DNA from: Pomphorhynchus laevis
Taxonomy: Eukaryota; Acanthocephala; Palaeacanthocephala; Echinorhynchida; Pomphorhynchidae
DNA length: 64,000 bases
Direction: 5' to 3'
Assembly (NCBI GenBank): GCA_012934845.2
Contig: WNNJ02003661.1
Location: forward strand, 51,096-115,095
Notes under the pieces: generated by a model
The model's input: the letters and a program-made list of their open reading frames with translations, nothing else
Databases searched by the model: none
What the model was told of the DNA's origin: nothing
Shown: piece after piece, positions 11,400 through 22,984 of the stretch
How positions within the stretch are numbered: the stretch's first letter is position 1
Layout: each line of letters starts with the position of its first letter
Translations under genes and position numbers: made by a program

Positions 11400-11860
11400 T
11401 AAAATATTAGTTTTTATTGAACGTTTCGCTCTTCTTGACTTCGTCAGCACATCTAGAAATACACATCACATTTTACAATCTTCAAATTAAAATTAAAATG
11501 TAAACATATCAACAATATAAGTCTTGCCAATAAATTTCATTGCCTGAATTTATGTCTAATCATTCCATGAATAAATATGCTCGACGTTAATATCCGGAAG
11601 TTTATCCATCATTGACTGTTCTATAATTTTCATCTCTTTCAATTTTCTTGCTTTTGGATCTTCTATTGTATTGACTACTTGATAAGTCATGCAATCTTTG
11701 TCATCATGCATCAAGTAGTGCGTCACTACTGCGTCAGTTTCTCGCTAAGCCTTGAAATTGGCTCTTCTGTTAGTCAGTCTGTCACGAAGGCCTCTACTCG
11801 TTTCACTAACGTATTGGCTTTTACAGATTCTACAGGTTCCAAGGTATTAGACTTAGACTT
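11400..11860 (-). mobile_element. Penelope-like GIY-YIG C terminus with hammerhead-like 3' motif
   Basis: One minus-strand frame reads LGTCRICKSQYVSETSRGL, RDRLTNRRANFKA, DAVVTHYLMHDDKDC, then MKIIEQSMMDKLPDINVEHI. This follows the GIY-YIG end of the 31.9-32.8 kb element (CTMCNAQYIGES, RLNNRRSDL, DAVVRHCITQHH, INMEHVY). About 160 bp after the stop lies CTGACGA-AGTCAAGAAGAGC-GAAACGTT (11,421-11,448), the hammerhead-like box typical of Penelope-like termini. Broken copy. Confidence 0.65.
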
Positions 11861-11929
11861 AATTTCGATAAGTCTAAGTCTAATAGACAAATCTAAGTAT
11901 TTAGATAAGTCTTATATATATTTCCGAAT

Positions 11930-13200
11930 ATAATATTAATTAATTTTTCTAATGCATCTTTAATATCTGCTAAATATAAATTTGTATAAAGCGTACTAAA
12001 ATCGTACGTATTTATATTCCGAAAGTTTATTCCTTTTATGTGTTCTAAAAATTCTTTTGTAGAATTAATACTATAATAGTGTTTTATACCAGTATTAATT
12101 TCGATTATTCTACAATATTTTTTAAAGTGTGCTTTAATTACTTTAAGTATTTATTCATATAGACAGAAAGTGGTTTTAATGTACATTTAAAAGCACTACA
12201 TATGAACCTAGGTTTTATTGGATTTTTATGTAATTTTGGATTCCAATATAATATAGGTATAGTTTTATTATCTGATTTGACCTTTATACCCTTTTTATCC
12301 ATTATAGAACAGTGACTTGTAATAATTGTTTCTAAACTCAACTCACTACGTTCATATGTTGGATTTACATTTAAATCATTAGAATTAACCTCTTTCACTA
12401 GTATATCGTAATAAAGCTTTTTGCATATGAAGACAAAGTTATTACTAGCTTTATCAATAGTTGTTATTATATAGTTATCCTTTAATTTAGTAAGTTCTTT
12501 ATACATATCTTAATTAATTTTATCTTTTCTTTTATAATTGTTTGTTATTTTCATTTTATTTTTAATTTTATCAAATATATAATCTTTCCAAATTTTTATC
12601 TTAGATATATTCGAGCTTTCACTATTAATGAGCTTACTAAAGTAATCATTTAAGTTATTATATAACGAATTGTAAATTTTATTTTTGTCGTTGTTATTAT
12701 TTAATCTATATTTATATCCTTTTGATATCAGCTTTCTTAATTCACAATTTTCAATTAATTCTAGATTATGGGTACATATATGTTCATTTATTTTATCAAA
12801 ACTAAGACTTTTACAATTGCATTCTGTTTCCATTATGTTTCTAATATTATCGTTACATATTGATTTTAATTCTCTATTATAATTGCAAATTTTTCGTCCT
12901 AATGGTGGTAGGAGTTTATACCTTATTTTAGGCATATATTTACTTAAATCTGATCCTATTATTTCTTTACTTTTAGAATTATTTAAAAATCTACCTATAT
13001 TTATGTTATATATACATTTATTAATGAATTTTATGGTCAGTATATATTTTTTGTTATTATTAACATTGTACGATTTTAGTATTTTAAGATTTTTATTTTA
13101 CGATTATAGTATTTACGGATTTAATTATTTACAGAAATTTAAAAAATTGATTGAAATTATAAAATTGAACTTGAAATTATGTGTTTAGATCAAAATCAAT
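11930..13200 (-). mobile_element. Penelope-like family A, 5' half
   Basis: Minus-strand frames run from the N-terminal region (PKIRYKLLPPLGRKICNYNR, 12,510-12,935) through KASNNFVFICKK and the PKLHK...RFI motif (12,138-12,506) to motif A near 11,970. It lacks motifs B and C. It complements the 17.7-19.6 kb copy: between LPPLGRK and METECNCKSL it keeps a continuous frame that is interrupted there. Confidence 0.8.
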
Positions 13201-15365
13201 TGAACGTACCAGGAACATCAGTTTTACCATTCAATGATTACTTTTATAATTGCGAACGTCTATGATTTAATCAAGATTTAATACAAGCATTTACTTTTAA
13301 AATGTAAAAAATAATATTTTATTAAATACGAACAAAACATTAATTAATTAAAACAATACAATTGCACTAATTAAATACATAAATTATGCTTCAATTTCTA
13401 ACATTAAAACCTTGATAATGTTTTGGCTTTACACTTTAAAGTATATTTAAATTATTGTTTTATTAATACTTTCTTAATTAAAATTCCATGATACAATATA
13501 AAACTAAACTACAATATTTCACTGTGCTTACTTAGTTGAAACTCGAATTTATTACAAGGAAAAATTCAGCAGATGACGAATTTCCTAAAGTCCAAAATTT
13601 TGTTTTTTTTTGAGAACTATAATAATCGCGTGAACGTGTTTACATGAAAGTTGTCATTTCCGGACGACGTTTTTAACTTCGTCTGAAAATATATATGTGT
13701 ACCTTTGTGTCAATCTAGGTGCATCAAAAAAATCTAGGTAAATCTAGGCAAAGATTTACCTAGATTAGAACCATATGTTAAGCAACAGGATTGCATATAT
13801 TTTTTATATGCAATTATAAATTTTAATTTATATATAAATTAAAAATAAAAATAAATAATTATAAATAATAAATAATAAGATTTTATGTAAATTTATATAT
13901 ATCAACTTGAATTTAAAATTTAAATACTAACTCTAATAGTTATAATAAGATAAAATTATCTTATTATTAAAATAATAAGATAAATATTATTTATCTTAAA
14001 AATAAGATAAATAATTATAAATGATTACATAAGATTTTATACAATTTATATAATTAATATATTATTGGAGAAAATTACCTTCAGTAAATGTAATTTTCTG
14101 AAGATGCTAACAGAAGTTAGCGAAATATCAAAAATAATTTCCTCTTTCCTTTGATCCAACTGCAATAATTATTTATCAATAATAAATTCGCATCAACTAT
14201 TTAAAATCTTCTTAATTCTTACTTCATTTTTTTATAATTATATTATTGTAAATAATATTAATATTTGTCTGAGAAGTATTATTAGCACACTGCGTTTTTC
14301 AAGGATGGGAAAAATAAATTAAATAATTACAAGTCGAGAATAAATCAAGAGGTCAACAAAAGTTATTGATCTATGAAAACTAATTTATCTTCGTCCAACT
14401 TTTACTGCAAAATGCGCAGACACCATTTCATGATCGGTCGCGGAACTTCAAAGGAATACCATAAATTTTGTCAAACGTGAATGCAAGCTCTGAATAGGAC
14501 ACATCGTCCACGAGCATTCAGCTGTATCTAATCTGACTGCTAATGTAACAGTGATTGGCTATGCGCATAATTTAGACGCGATAATAAAGCATTCCATTGC
14601 AACCAATGAGCTATAAAAGTTTTCACTTGATAATGGATCAGTATCAACTATTGAAACTCAGTAAATCTCTATTTCGCTAATGTATTAGTTCAGAGAGTTG
14701 AATTCATCAAAGATACAGACAAGACTTAACCTAAAAGGTTGAATACCATCAATCAAGATAAAGAAAATGAATACATTTATGATTAGAAACTGTTGTTTGA
14801 GCGAATTAAACGCTTTTGTAAAGCACAACGTAAAACGTTAGTTATCCTGCATTGAGGATGACTATTAAGACAACACAAATGTCTGATGCAGTAGATTGAT
14901 ACGAAACGGGTTATTCATGAAGGAAAAGGGATATTATAAATATGAACATTGGGTATCCATGGAGGATCTAGTTCCCAAGACATTTTAAAAGTTTGACCAG
15001 TCAGTTTATCTTATCAAACTTATATGCCGTTTCCCAAATTGACCGAATTTTAGGCGATAAATATATGTATACAGTAGGAAAATTTATATAATTTAAAATT
15101 TATATATTTTAAAATTTATATAATTTATAATTAACATTTCAAATAAAAGTCTATTTTTATGAATTTACTAATAAATAATAAACGATGCATTTGAATAAGG
15201 TATGGATGTCATCATGATAAAATTATAAAATTCAATAAAAATTAATAATTTTAATAAATTTAATTAAAATTAAATTGTAACTTAATAATGATCAGTTATT
15301 GATAAAGAATTATTGGGCTGAATCAAAAAATGGAAAAATTTTATTTGATATTTCACTAACTTCTG
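13200..15365. other. AT-rich DNA, no clear gene; a GC-richer island at 14.4-14.9 kb
   Basis: A perfect 14-bp hairpin (aatctaggtaaatc / gatttacctagatt) lies at about 13,730-13,767. Between 14,390 and 14,890 the sequence is markedly less AT-rich and contains an ATTGG box (14,552) and TATAAAAG (14,612), but no frame stays open for long on either strand. It could be a decayed element or a promoter-like region. I cannot decide. Confidence 0.4.
14050..14130 (+). repeat. Hammerhead-like hairpin motif with adjacent foldback
   Basis: CTGAAGAT-GCTAAC-AGAA-GTTAGC-GAAAT (14,098-14,125): a perfect 6-bp stem flanked by a CTGAAGA box and a GAAA box in hammerhead order. A 9-bp inverted repeat (gaaaattac / gtaattttc) lies just upstream. 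An extra T before the stem makes it non-canonical. Related motifs occur at 34.57, 45.6 and 50.57 kb. Confidence 0.6.
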
Positions 15366-15520
15366 TATTTGGAAAATTGTCAGATGTTACCTCTTTTAGT
15401 ATCTTCAGAAAATTACAATCATTTTCCAAATTACAATTTTCTTTCAGAAAATTGTAATTTTCCGAAGATGCTTAAAGAGGTTCGAGAAATATCAAATAAA
15501 ATTTTCCAATTTTTTGAACC
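15365..15520. repeat. Foldback repeat with hammerhead-like motif in both arms
   Basis: The left arm (inverted) and right arm both contain tgtaattttc followed by a CNGAAGATNCT...GAG box and a stem. The arms pair around a short AT-rich centre. The right arm reads CCGAAGATGCTTAAAGAGG then TTCGAGAAATATC, a worn form of the 14.1-kb motif. Confidence 0.5.
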
Positions 15521-15924
15521 AGCTCCAACAATTCTATAAAATTAAATTAATAATATTTAATAAAATTTCTGAGTTTTCCAAAATGCAGCTAAGCAACCGC
15601 ATTTGCTTTGAGATAACGAGAGTTGTAATAAAAAAAGTTTTATTCATTCAAAAAATATATTTTGGCTGTTTAATTGATTACATGGGATCATCTTTAATAA
15701 ATTACAGGGGATTACCTTTACGTATACAATAAATTATGATAATATTTTATTATTTGCTGGAGAAAATATAGTGTAAGTTTTAAAATTTACAATAAACAAC
15801 AAGTTAAATAAAATTTGAATCCAAATGACAAGTATAAAGTCGTAAAATCATTCCATTTATTGTGAATTTTTATTAAAAGTTTCAATAAAAATAGTTTTTA
15901 TTAATTATCTTTAATGAAAAGATT

Positions 15925-15930
15925 TTTATT
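15925..15930 (-). terminator. Polyadenylation signal AATAAA of the ABCA gene
   Basis: AATAAA on the minus strand begins 26 nt downstream of the TAA stop at 15,957-15,959. A canonical signal so close supports this as the true 3' end of the gene. Confidence 0.65.
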
Positions 15931-15956
15931 TAACATGAAAATAGCACAACACATGA

Positions 15957-16338
15957 TTATATTAGTAGGTAATGTCTAATTTTGTCATATTGCTTCTTGT
16001 CAAAATTAATGTATTTCAAAGAGTATTTTGTGACAATTTCACTCTTGATAAGATTGTTTAGGTTTTTTACCAAACAGCAAATACTCTGAAAGCTATCTGA
16101 CTTTTTAAACGTGAACTCTAATTTCATTGCATCTTGATAGGCAACACTAAGCTGATCAACCATCTTTAATGAATCGTATAAAAGTACAATACTTCCGGCA
16201 TTGCATTTAGGATTAAGATAAACGCATAGAACATAGCAGAATAATGACGGATCGTTTAAATTCATGTCAATAAAGTGAGTCATTTTTCCTTCCGACATCA
16301 AAATGTAGTTTCCAAAAATATTGAAGCTTTCACCAAGC
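15957..16338 (-). CDS. ABCA-type transporter, terminal exon (after H-loop; C-terminal linker)
   Basis: The acceptor (aaatttag) leaves a single G that completes an Arg codon with the AG of the exon ending at 30,627, giving SSHRLGESFNIFGNYILMSE. This matches the ABCA segment after the H-loop histidine (TTHxMDEADxLxDRIAIMxxGK). Downstream, MKLEFTFKKSDSFQSICCLV aligns with the ABCA 'ELSFILP...F..LF' linker. The frame then stops with HYLLI, and AATAAA follows. Full-size ABCAs continue into a second TMD-NBD here. The stop therefore makes this a half transporter, unless an alternative splice skips it. Confidence 0.75.
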
Positions 16339-16379
16339 CTAAATTTTAAAATAAAATGTAATATCGATGCCATTTAAAC

Positions 16380-17640
16380 AAAAATATTGCAATTTGTGGA
16401 CAATAATCTGAATAAACACTAAAACAGATATTTCCAATTATTTAAAATATCATTATGTAAATTATTTTTTACTTTAAATATGATCAATGTTATATGTTTT
16501 ATAATTTGATATAACTGAAATATCAAATTTTAATTTATATAAAATCATTTATTAATTGTAGTATCAGACAATATATATGCAAACGTGATTTTATAAAATA
16601 TTAATGAAATAGACTACTTATTAATAAACACAAAATTTACTAAAATTTTTTATAAATTTACTAAATTTATAAAATGTATATCTATAATATAGTGAATTGG
16701 CAAAATAATGAAAATAATGAAAATTATTATATTAATTATTTTATGTTTTCAAAAATTCTGCATTGCATAATTTATATATGATTTTACTTTATTTAGGATT
16801 ACAAAAATAATTCTTTATATGGAATTACTAAGATAATAATATTGTTTTAACCAATACTAGTTTTAATAATAGAGAATTATTAAAAAACATTATTTGATAA
16901 ATGATTAAATAATTCTTAATATATGATTAACTTTATATAGGATTTATACTTTATAAATTATTTTCATAACTTAAGTAGCTGAACAGAAAAAAAAACAACT
17001 TTTCAATTTAAATGCATTTAAATTAAAAAAAAACTTTTTAACTTTTCATGCATTTTTACATGATTTAGTACAAATGATTTACTATTTAATATAACGATTA
17101 TGACTTTTATTTAACGGGTAACAAGTCAATACATGCAACTGTTAGCAGTTGCATTTCTGATTAATGATTCAGATGTGATCGAGATTTCGGAAGAGCAAGG
17201 CAATTAAAAAATTAACATTTTACAATTTGAAATACTTATTTATATAGAGCACAAAACCACAACACTAGCGCCTCTCGGAACAGTTTATAAAAAAAATAAA
17301 ATTATAATTATTCATGCAAAGCAGTTAGCACACAACCCACATGTACGACATTTACGGACACTTCGTTTATAAACTCATACAGTCTTACCGATTATTATCA
17401 AAATGATAAGTGATATGCATCCAAAAATTATTAGCATCTGAAAATATTCAAAAATTGTATAAAAAAACACCGATACTCGAAGACAATAATTAGAGAGAGG
17501 CTTTTCTACCTTTAAATTTTTCCACCAGTATTTTCGCTTTAGCTTTATGAAAATAATGTGATCTTTACATTATGAAAATAATGTGATCACTAAAAGATAA
17601 AAGTTTGTTTTTATATAACTGTTCACTGTAACATTCTAGC
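16380..17640. other. AT-rich intron sequence without recognisable features
   Basis: Part of the last ABCA intron. No coding potential or repeat family was recognised. Short inverted repeats such as caactg...cagttg near 17,140 are unremarkable. Confidence 0.5.
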
Positions 17641-19570
17641 GTAAAATGATTAAATTCGATTCAACAAGCAGTATCAGAATTCAGCATGATAAATGTGCTC
17701 ACTAACTGGATAAATGTGCTCACTAATTGAATAAAAATTATTAGAATTAAATACACATATATCATCAATGTATCGAAACATATATTTCATATATTTATAT
17801 TGTTTAGATTTAGTTTTTACATAGTTATGAACAAATTCATATTCTATAAAGCTTAAAAACAAGTCAGCTATAATTGGGCTACTATTACCACCCATTGGAA
17901 CACCTTTTATTTGTCTAAATATAGATGTCCCTACTTTTAAATAATTTTGATTTATCAAAATATTTAAGGATTCTATTAATTCAATTTTATCCATATATTT
18001 ATATTTATTTGATGGTTTAATTTTTGTTAGATAGGCGTTATAATTATTATAACATATATATGTATATATTTTTCCGAATATAAGATTAATTAATTTTACT
18101 AACGCTTCTTTAATATCTACTAAATCTAGATTTGTATAAAGCGTACTAAAATCGTATGTATTTATATTTTGAAAATTTATTCCTTTTGTCTGTTCTAAAA
18201 GATACTTTTGTATAATTAATAACAAAATAGTGTTTTATACCAGTATTAATATCGATTACCTTACAATATTTTTTTAAAGTGTGCTTTAATTACTTTAAGT
18301 ATTTTATTCATATAGACAGAAAGTGGTTTTAATGTACATTTAAACGCACTACATATGAACCTAGGTTTTATTGGATTTTTATGTAATTTTGGATTCCAAT
18401 ATAATATAGGTATAGTTTTATTATCTAATTCAACCTTTATACCCTTTTTATCCATTATAGAACAGTGACTTGTAATAATTGTTTCTAAACTCAACTCACT
18501 ACGTTCATATGTTGGATTTACATTTAAATCATTAGAATTAACCTCTTTCACTAGTATATCATAATAAAGCTTTTTGCATATGAAGACAAAGTTATTACTA
18601 GCTTTATCAATAGTTGTTATTATATAGTTATCCTTTAATTTAGTAAGTTCTTTATACATATCTTTATTAATTTTATCTTTTCTTTTATAATTGTTTGTTA
18701 TTTTCATTTTATTTTTAATTTTATCAAATATATAATCTTTCCAAATTTTTATCTTAGATATATTCGAGCTTTCACTATTAATGAGCTTACTAAAGTAATC
18801 ATTTAAGTTATTATATAACGAATTGTAAATTTTATTTTTGTCGTTGTTATTATTTAATCTATATTTATACCCTTTTGATAGCAGCTTTCTTAATTCACAA
18901 TTTTCAATTAATTCTAGATTATGGGTACATATATGTTCATTTATTTTATCAAAACTAAGACTTTTACAATTGCATTCTGTTTCCATTATGTTTCTAATAT
19001 TTTCGTTACATATTGATTTTAATTCTTTATTATAATTACAAATTTTTTCGTCCTAATGGTGGTAGGAGTTTATACCTTATTTTAGGAATATATTTACTTA
19101 AATCTGATCCTATTATTTCTTTACTTTTAGAATTATTTAAAAATCTACCTATATTTATGTTATATATACATTTATTAATGAATTTTATGGTCAGTGTATA
19201 TTTTTTGTTATTATTAACATTTATTGTACGATTATAGTATTTTGTATTACAATAACTGTCTATTATATAACTTAGCCTATCATAGTCGTTAATTAATTTT
19301 TGATTTATTGAACATATGATATCTTTAAAAAAACTTCTTATATTTACATAAAGATCTTTTAGCTTATTATCACTTAAAAGTTGTTTTAATATTTCTAATT
19401 GTTCATTTATATACATATCTTTTTTAATATTTTTAACTCTATTTTTCCTATTCCTTTTATCACCATGACTTCTTGGTTTGCGTTTAACCGGATTATTATA
19501 ATATAGTTGTTTATTATGTATTATACTACTTCTGCCAATTCCTTGTACCATAATACATTATATATTTAAT
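17640..19570 (-). mobile_element. Penelope-like family A, most complete 5' copy (Naiad/Chlamys-type RT)
   Basis: Reads on the minus strand from MVQGIGRSSIIHNKQLYYNN (19,551) through a basic N-terminal region (KRKPRSHGDKRNRKNRVKN), PPLGRK, CNCKSL...ICTHNLELI, KASNNFVFICKK, PKLHKNPIKPRFI, motif A DFSTLYTNL, motif B KGVPMGGNSSP, and motif C YIDDICVF. It is truncated about 110 residues before the family C terminus. Three frames cover it (19,036-19,551; 18,261-18,986; 17,674-18,225), so it is broken at two or more places. GVPMGGN...ADLFL...YE..F with RYIDD...N..F....IYP matches the Naiad/Chlamys clade of Penelope-like elements. That clade carries GIY-YIG at the N terminus, and I see no such domain here. 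Confidence 0.85.
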
Positions 19571-19844
19571 ATAAAAATATTAAATATACATTAATATTAT
19601 TATGACTATTAAAAATAGTCATAATATATAGTCTTTGTGTTAAAAAATTGTCTCGATTACTAAATACTTACAATTATTATATACAATCAACAAATATCAA
19701 AAAGGGAAGAACTACAACTCGAATTTGCACTCAAATTGCAACTCGCATTAACATACAAAATTATCTTGAAAACAACTACTCACAACAATTAATATATACA
19801 GCAAGCGTACACAAGTCGACGATACATCGGTATCCATCTAGCTT

Positions 19845-22800
19845 TGCAAGGTGACACGTCAAGTAATGCCAAAGGATGTTTCATCATCGATTCCACACTG
19901 TTGCTTATGTAATGGACAGTCAGCGCGTTGTAAGGGCTATCGTTGCGCATGCTTAGGTCGTGTTTGCACGGGATGCCGCGCACCTCATTGTCAAAACAGG
20001 AATCCTCTCTCGATACCGAAGTCTCGATCCCACATGAATCACGAGGTATCTTCAGCGAACCAAGAGTAGATTTTTCAAGCGTGGAGCAGGAGGCGACCAT
20101 TGAGCAAGTGAGTATACATGCGGTGCTTAATTCATATGTAATTTCAATACCAAGACGCAATAATTTCGCTAGGTCAAGCCTTGATGAAATTTACAGTGAG
20201 GTCATTCTATGGCAGCCAAATCTCTTAAAACTTCCTATATGCAAGGACAGTTTTGACTTCGTTGACCTTCTCTCGTAGTTATTTCGCGATTGCGTCGTTG
20301 ACCCAGCCACTATGGAATCAAAACTGAAAACAGCAACAATGCTCTGTCAGCTGGTACTACAACGTTGTAAAATGGGTGCGTGGAATCGAGTCTGAAGCAC
20401 ATTCAGCGTCGGCTACGACTATGGGAGCAAGGCAAGTTGCATGCACTCCTCGACGAAGCTAAATCTTTGCAACATAGAAAAGACAGCGCTTCTGTACGAC
20501 GCCTCTGCAATAAATAAAATTGGATAGCATCATTTTTTAAGATGATTGATCGTGGTTATATGAGTGTAGCCCTACGCCTATTAGAGCATCCTGAACATCA
20601 AGCCGTTACCCTCAAATTCGATGACATGATTGGTACAGAGTTAGTCAAGCAGAAACTTTGCGGCCTTCACACAGATGCAATCCCAGCGAATTCGAATGCA
20701 ATTCTTAAACACAGACTACCAAAAGCCGTTGAACATCATCCGGTTTTATTTGAGGATATCAACTCCGAGGATATATTGAAAGCTGCTTGTAAAACTCATA
20801 GTTCTGCCGCCTCGTCTGGTGCCAATACATCCATGTTGCGCTCAATGTTGTCAGCGTTTGGTCAGTCATCGATTCCTTTTTCGACTAGTCTGGCCGAATT
20901 CGTTATTTTGATAGCTACAACTGCTATATCGTCAAAATCTTTGGAAGCGTTCGTTGCTTGTCGATTGATTGCGATAGACAATAACCCTGGAATTAGATCT
21001 ATCGGTGTAGCAGAAGTTCTAAGGCGAATAATCGGTAAGGTTCTGGCTCGGAGAATCAGTTTCGACATTCAAACCGTAGCAGAATGTGATCAGTTGTGCG
21101 CCGGTCAACGGTGTGGAGTCGAATCCGCTATTCATTCGGTTAGTCTTCTATTCAGCAAAAATCCTAATTTAGCAGTTCTTCAGCTAGACGCCATAAACGC
21201 TTTCAACTGTGCAAATCGTGATTTAACCTTAAAAAACGTGAAGTTTTGTGCCCTTCACTATCAACTGTACTAAATAACATCTACAACGATCCAGCGACAT
21301 TATCAATTGATCAAGAAGTTCTACTATCAAAGGAGGGCTTCACGCAGGGTGACCCCCTATCCATGATCGCCTATGCTGTATCCTCAATTCTACTTATACG
21401 AAGATTGAAAGGAATTTTTCCGAATGTCACTCATCGATGGTTTGCCGATGACGCTATCCTTGTCGGCTCTTTACAAGACCTTAAGTTAGTCTGGGATAAC
21501 GTCCGCAAAATTAGATTAGACTATGGATTTCATCCCAATTTACAGAAATGTAAACTTCTGGTGCACGGCCACGAAAAATCCAACGCTATTGCAATATTTG
21601 CTGAATCAAACATCCAGGTTGCAGCAGGTGGTACTGAAATTCTTGGTTCGGCGATTGGTGATAAAGCTTACATTAACTCCTTCATCAGTGCGAAGGTTCA
21701 ACCAGTGGTTCAATATGCTCGGCAATCTAATCAAAGTGGCCAATGAAGATCCCCACATGGCGTTTGTTGCTCTGACACAAGCTATTCAATTCAAGTAGTC
21801 TTTTGTCCAACGCACCTGCAGTTCAACCGGGCGAAATTAGGATCGCTTATCTCAATTCTTGAATTCAAAGTTAATTCCAGCGTTAACTGATGTTTCCCTC
21901 GACTGCCATGCTAAGGCAATGTTATATTTGCCAGTAGGAATTGGAGTTATTGGCATTCGATCACCGTCCATAAGAGCAGAAGCGGAATACGGATGGTCCC
22001 ACTCGATGTCCCGACAGCTATTGGAGGGTCTTGTGGGTGACGAACTTCTACTCAGACAGACGCGAATTTCGCGCGAAATTAAGCTAGCGAGAACAAAATC
22101 CGATGAAAGCGTGAAAAATGAAATATCGTGTTGCAGCGATGAGAACAGTAACAGGTGTTTAACTTTTGCATCGGTAAAGTGAGCATCCACCTAGTAATCT
22201 GCGCGAACATCAGAATACCTAAAAAATCACTTGAGTAAAAATCAATTCCAGGACGAACTCGCATACAGATATTGTTGGCACCCTCCCAATGCACCAGCTT
22301 TCTGTCTATGTGGCCAACGATTCAACACATGTCATACACTAGCTTGCCAAGCTGGTGGACTTCCAACGATAAGACACAATATCATTCGTGATTTTTTTTG
22401 CGAAAGAACTTAGCTCTACCTGTTGTGCGGTAGCAGTTGAACCATCACTTCAGCCGATCCCACCCGAGACCGTTTTCGAAAACAGAACAACGACTAGAGA
22501 CCTGAATGCAAGAGCTGATATTGAATGTTACGGTTTATACGGAAATAAGACAGAGCGGTCAATACTTAATATTTGCATTTTCAGCCATTTGGCTCCGTCC
22601 TACTCAGTCAGCTCTGTGGAGAGCCCGTTTCGCTACCACGAATCGAGGAAGGTCGCCAAATACGGTGAACGCGTAGCGCGATTTGAAAGAGCAGGTTTCT
22701 TCCTTGTAGTTCTTGCGTCAAATGGAGGACTTGGTCAGGGCGCACAGTTATTACTAAAACGTATCTCTAAGCTAAAATCCGACAGAGGACGTTTACTATA

Positions 22801-22976
22801 CAACGACATTGTCAGCTCAATGCGCTCAATGATTGGAATAAAATTGGCGAAAGCTGTGTCAATGTGCGTAAGGGCTGCCATATCGACGTTAACCAGACCG
22901 TTGCTCATCGGTGTTGCTGATAACCATAATTCCTCAGGCCACTTGATGGAAACAGCCGTCTCAATTCCAACGTGAA
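19845..22976 (+). mobile_element. R2-group LINE copy 1 (Cys cluster, RT, restriction-like endonuclease)
   Basis: The N terminus has a Cys cluster (CCLCNGQSARCKGYRCACLG, then VCTGCRAPHCQN) also seen in copy 3. The RT region spans 20,542-21,800: LCAGQRCGVESAIHSV, motif A LDAINAFN, motif B EGFTQGDPLSM, motif C WFADDAILVG. The C-terminal restriction-like endonuclease (22,231-22,975) shows CLCGQRF...CHTLAC...GGLPTIRHN, NARADIEC, APSYS and HESRKVAKYGERV. This domain order defines the R2 group of LINEs. My reading puts it near CRE/NeSL rather than R2 itself, but the clade is not settled. Several frameshifts and stops (for example near 20,070, 20,278, 21,250 and 22,400) make it dead. Confidence 0.85.
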
Positions 22977-22984
22977 CATTGCAT

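Noticed and set aside
12685-13188. Plus-strand frames over the Penelope-like copies (also 18.8-19.2 kb)
   Set aside because: They are antisense shadows of the minus-strand RT; the same shadow appears at each copy.
14540-14660. Promoter with ATTGG and TATAAAAG boxes
   Set aside because: No downstream coding exon could be supported. Such short strings are expected by chance in AT-rich DNA.
19789-22294. Minus-strand frames within the R2-group LINE copies
   Set aside because: Shadows of the plus-strand LINE coding sequence, with no independent motif.
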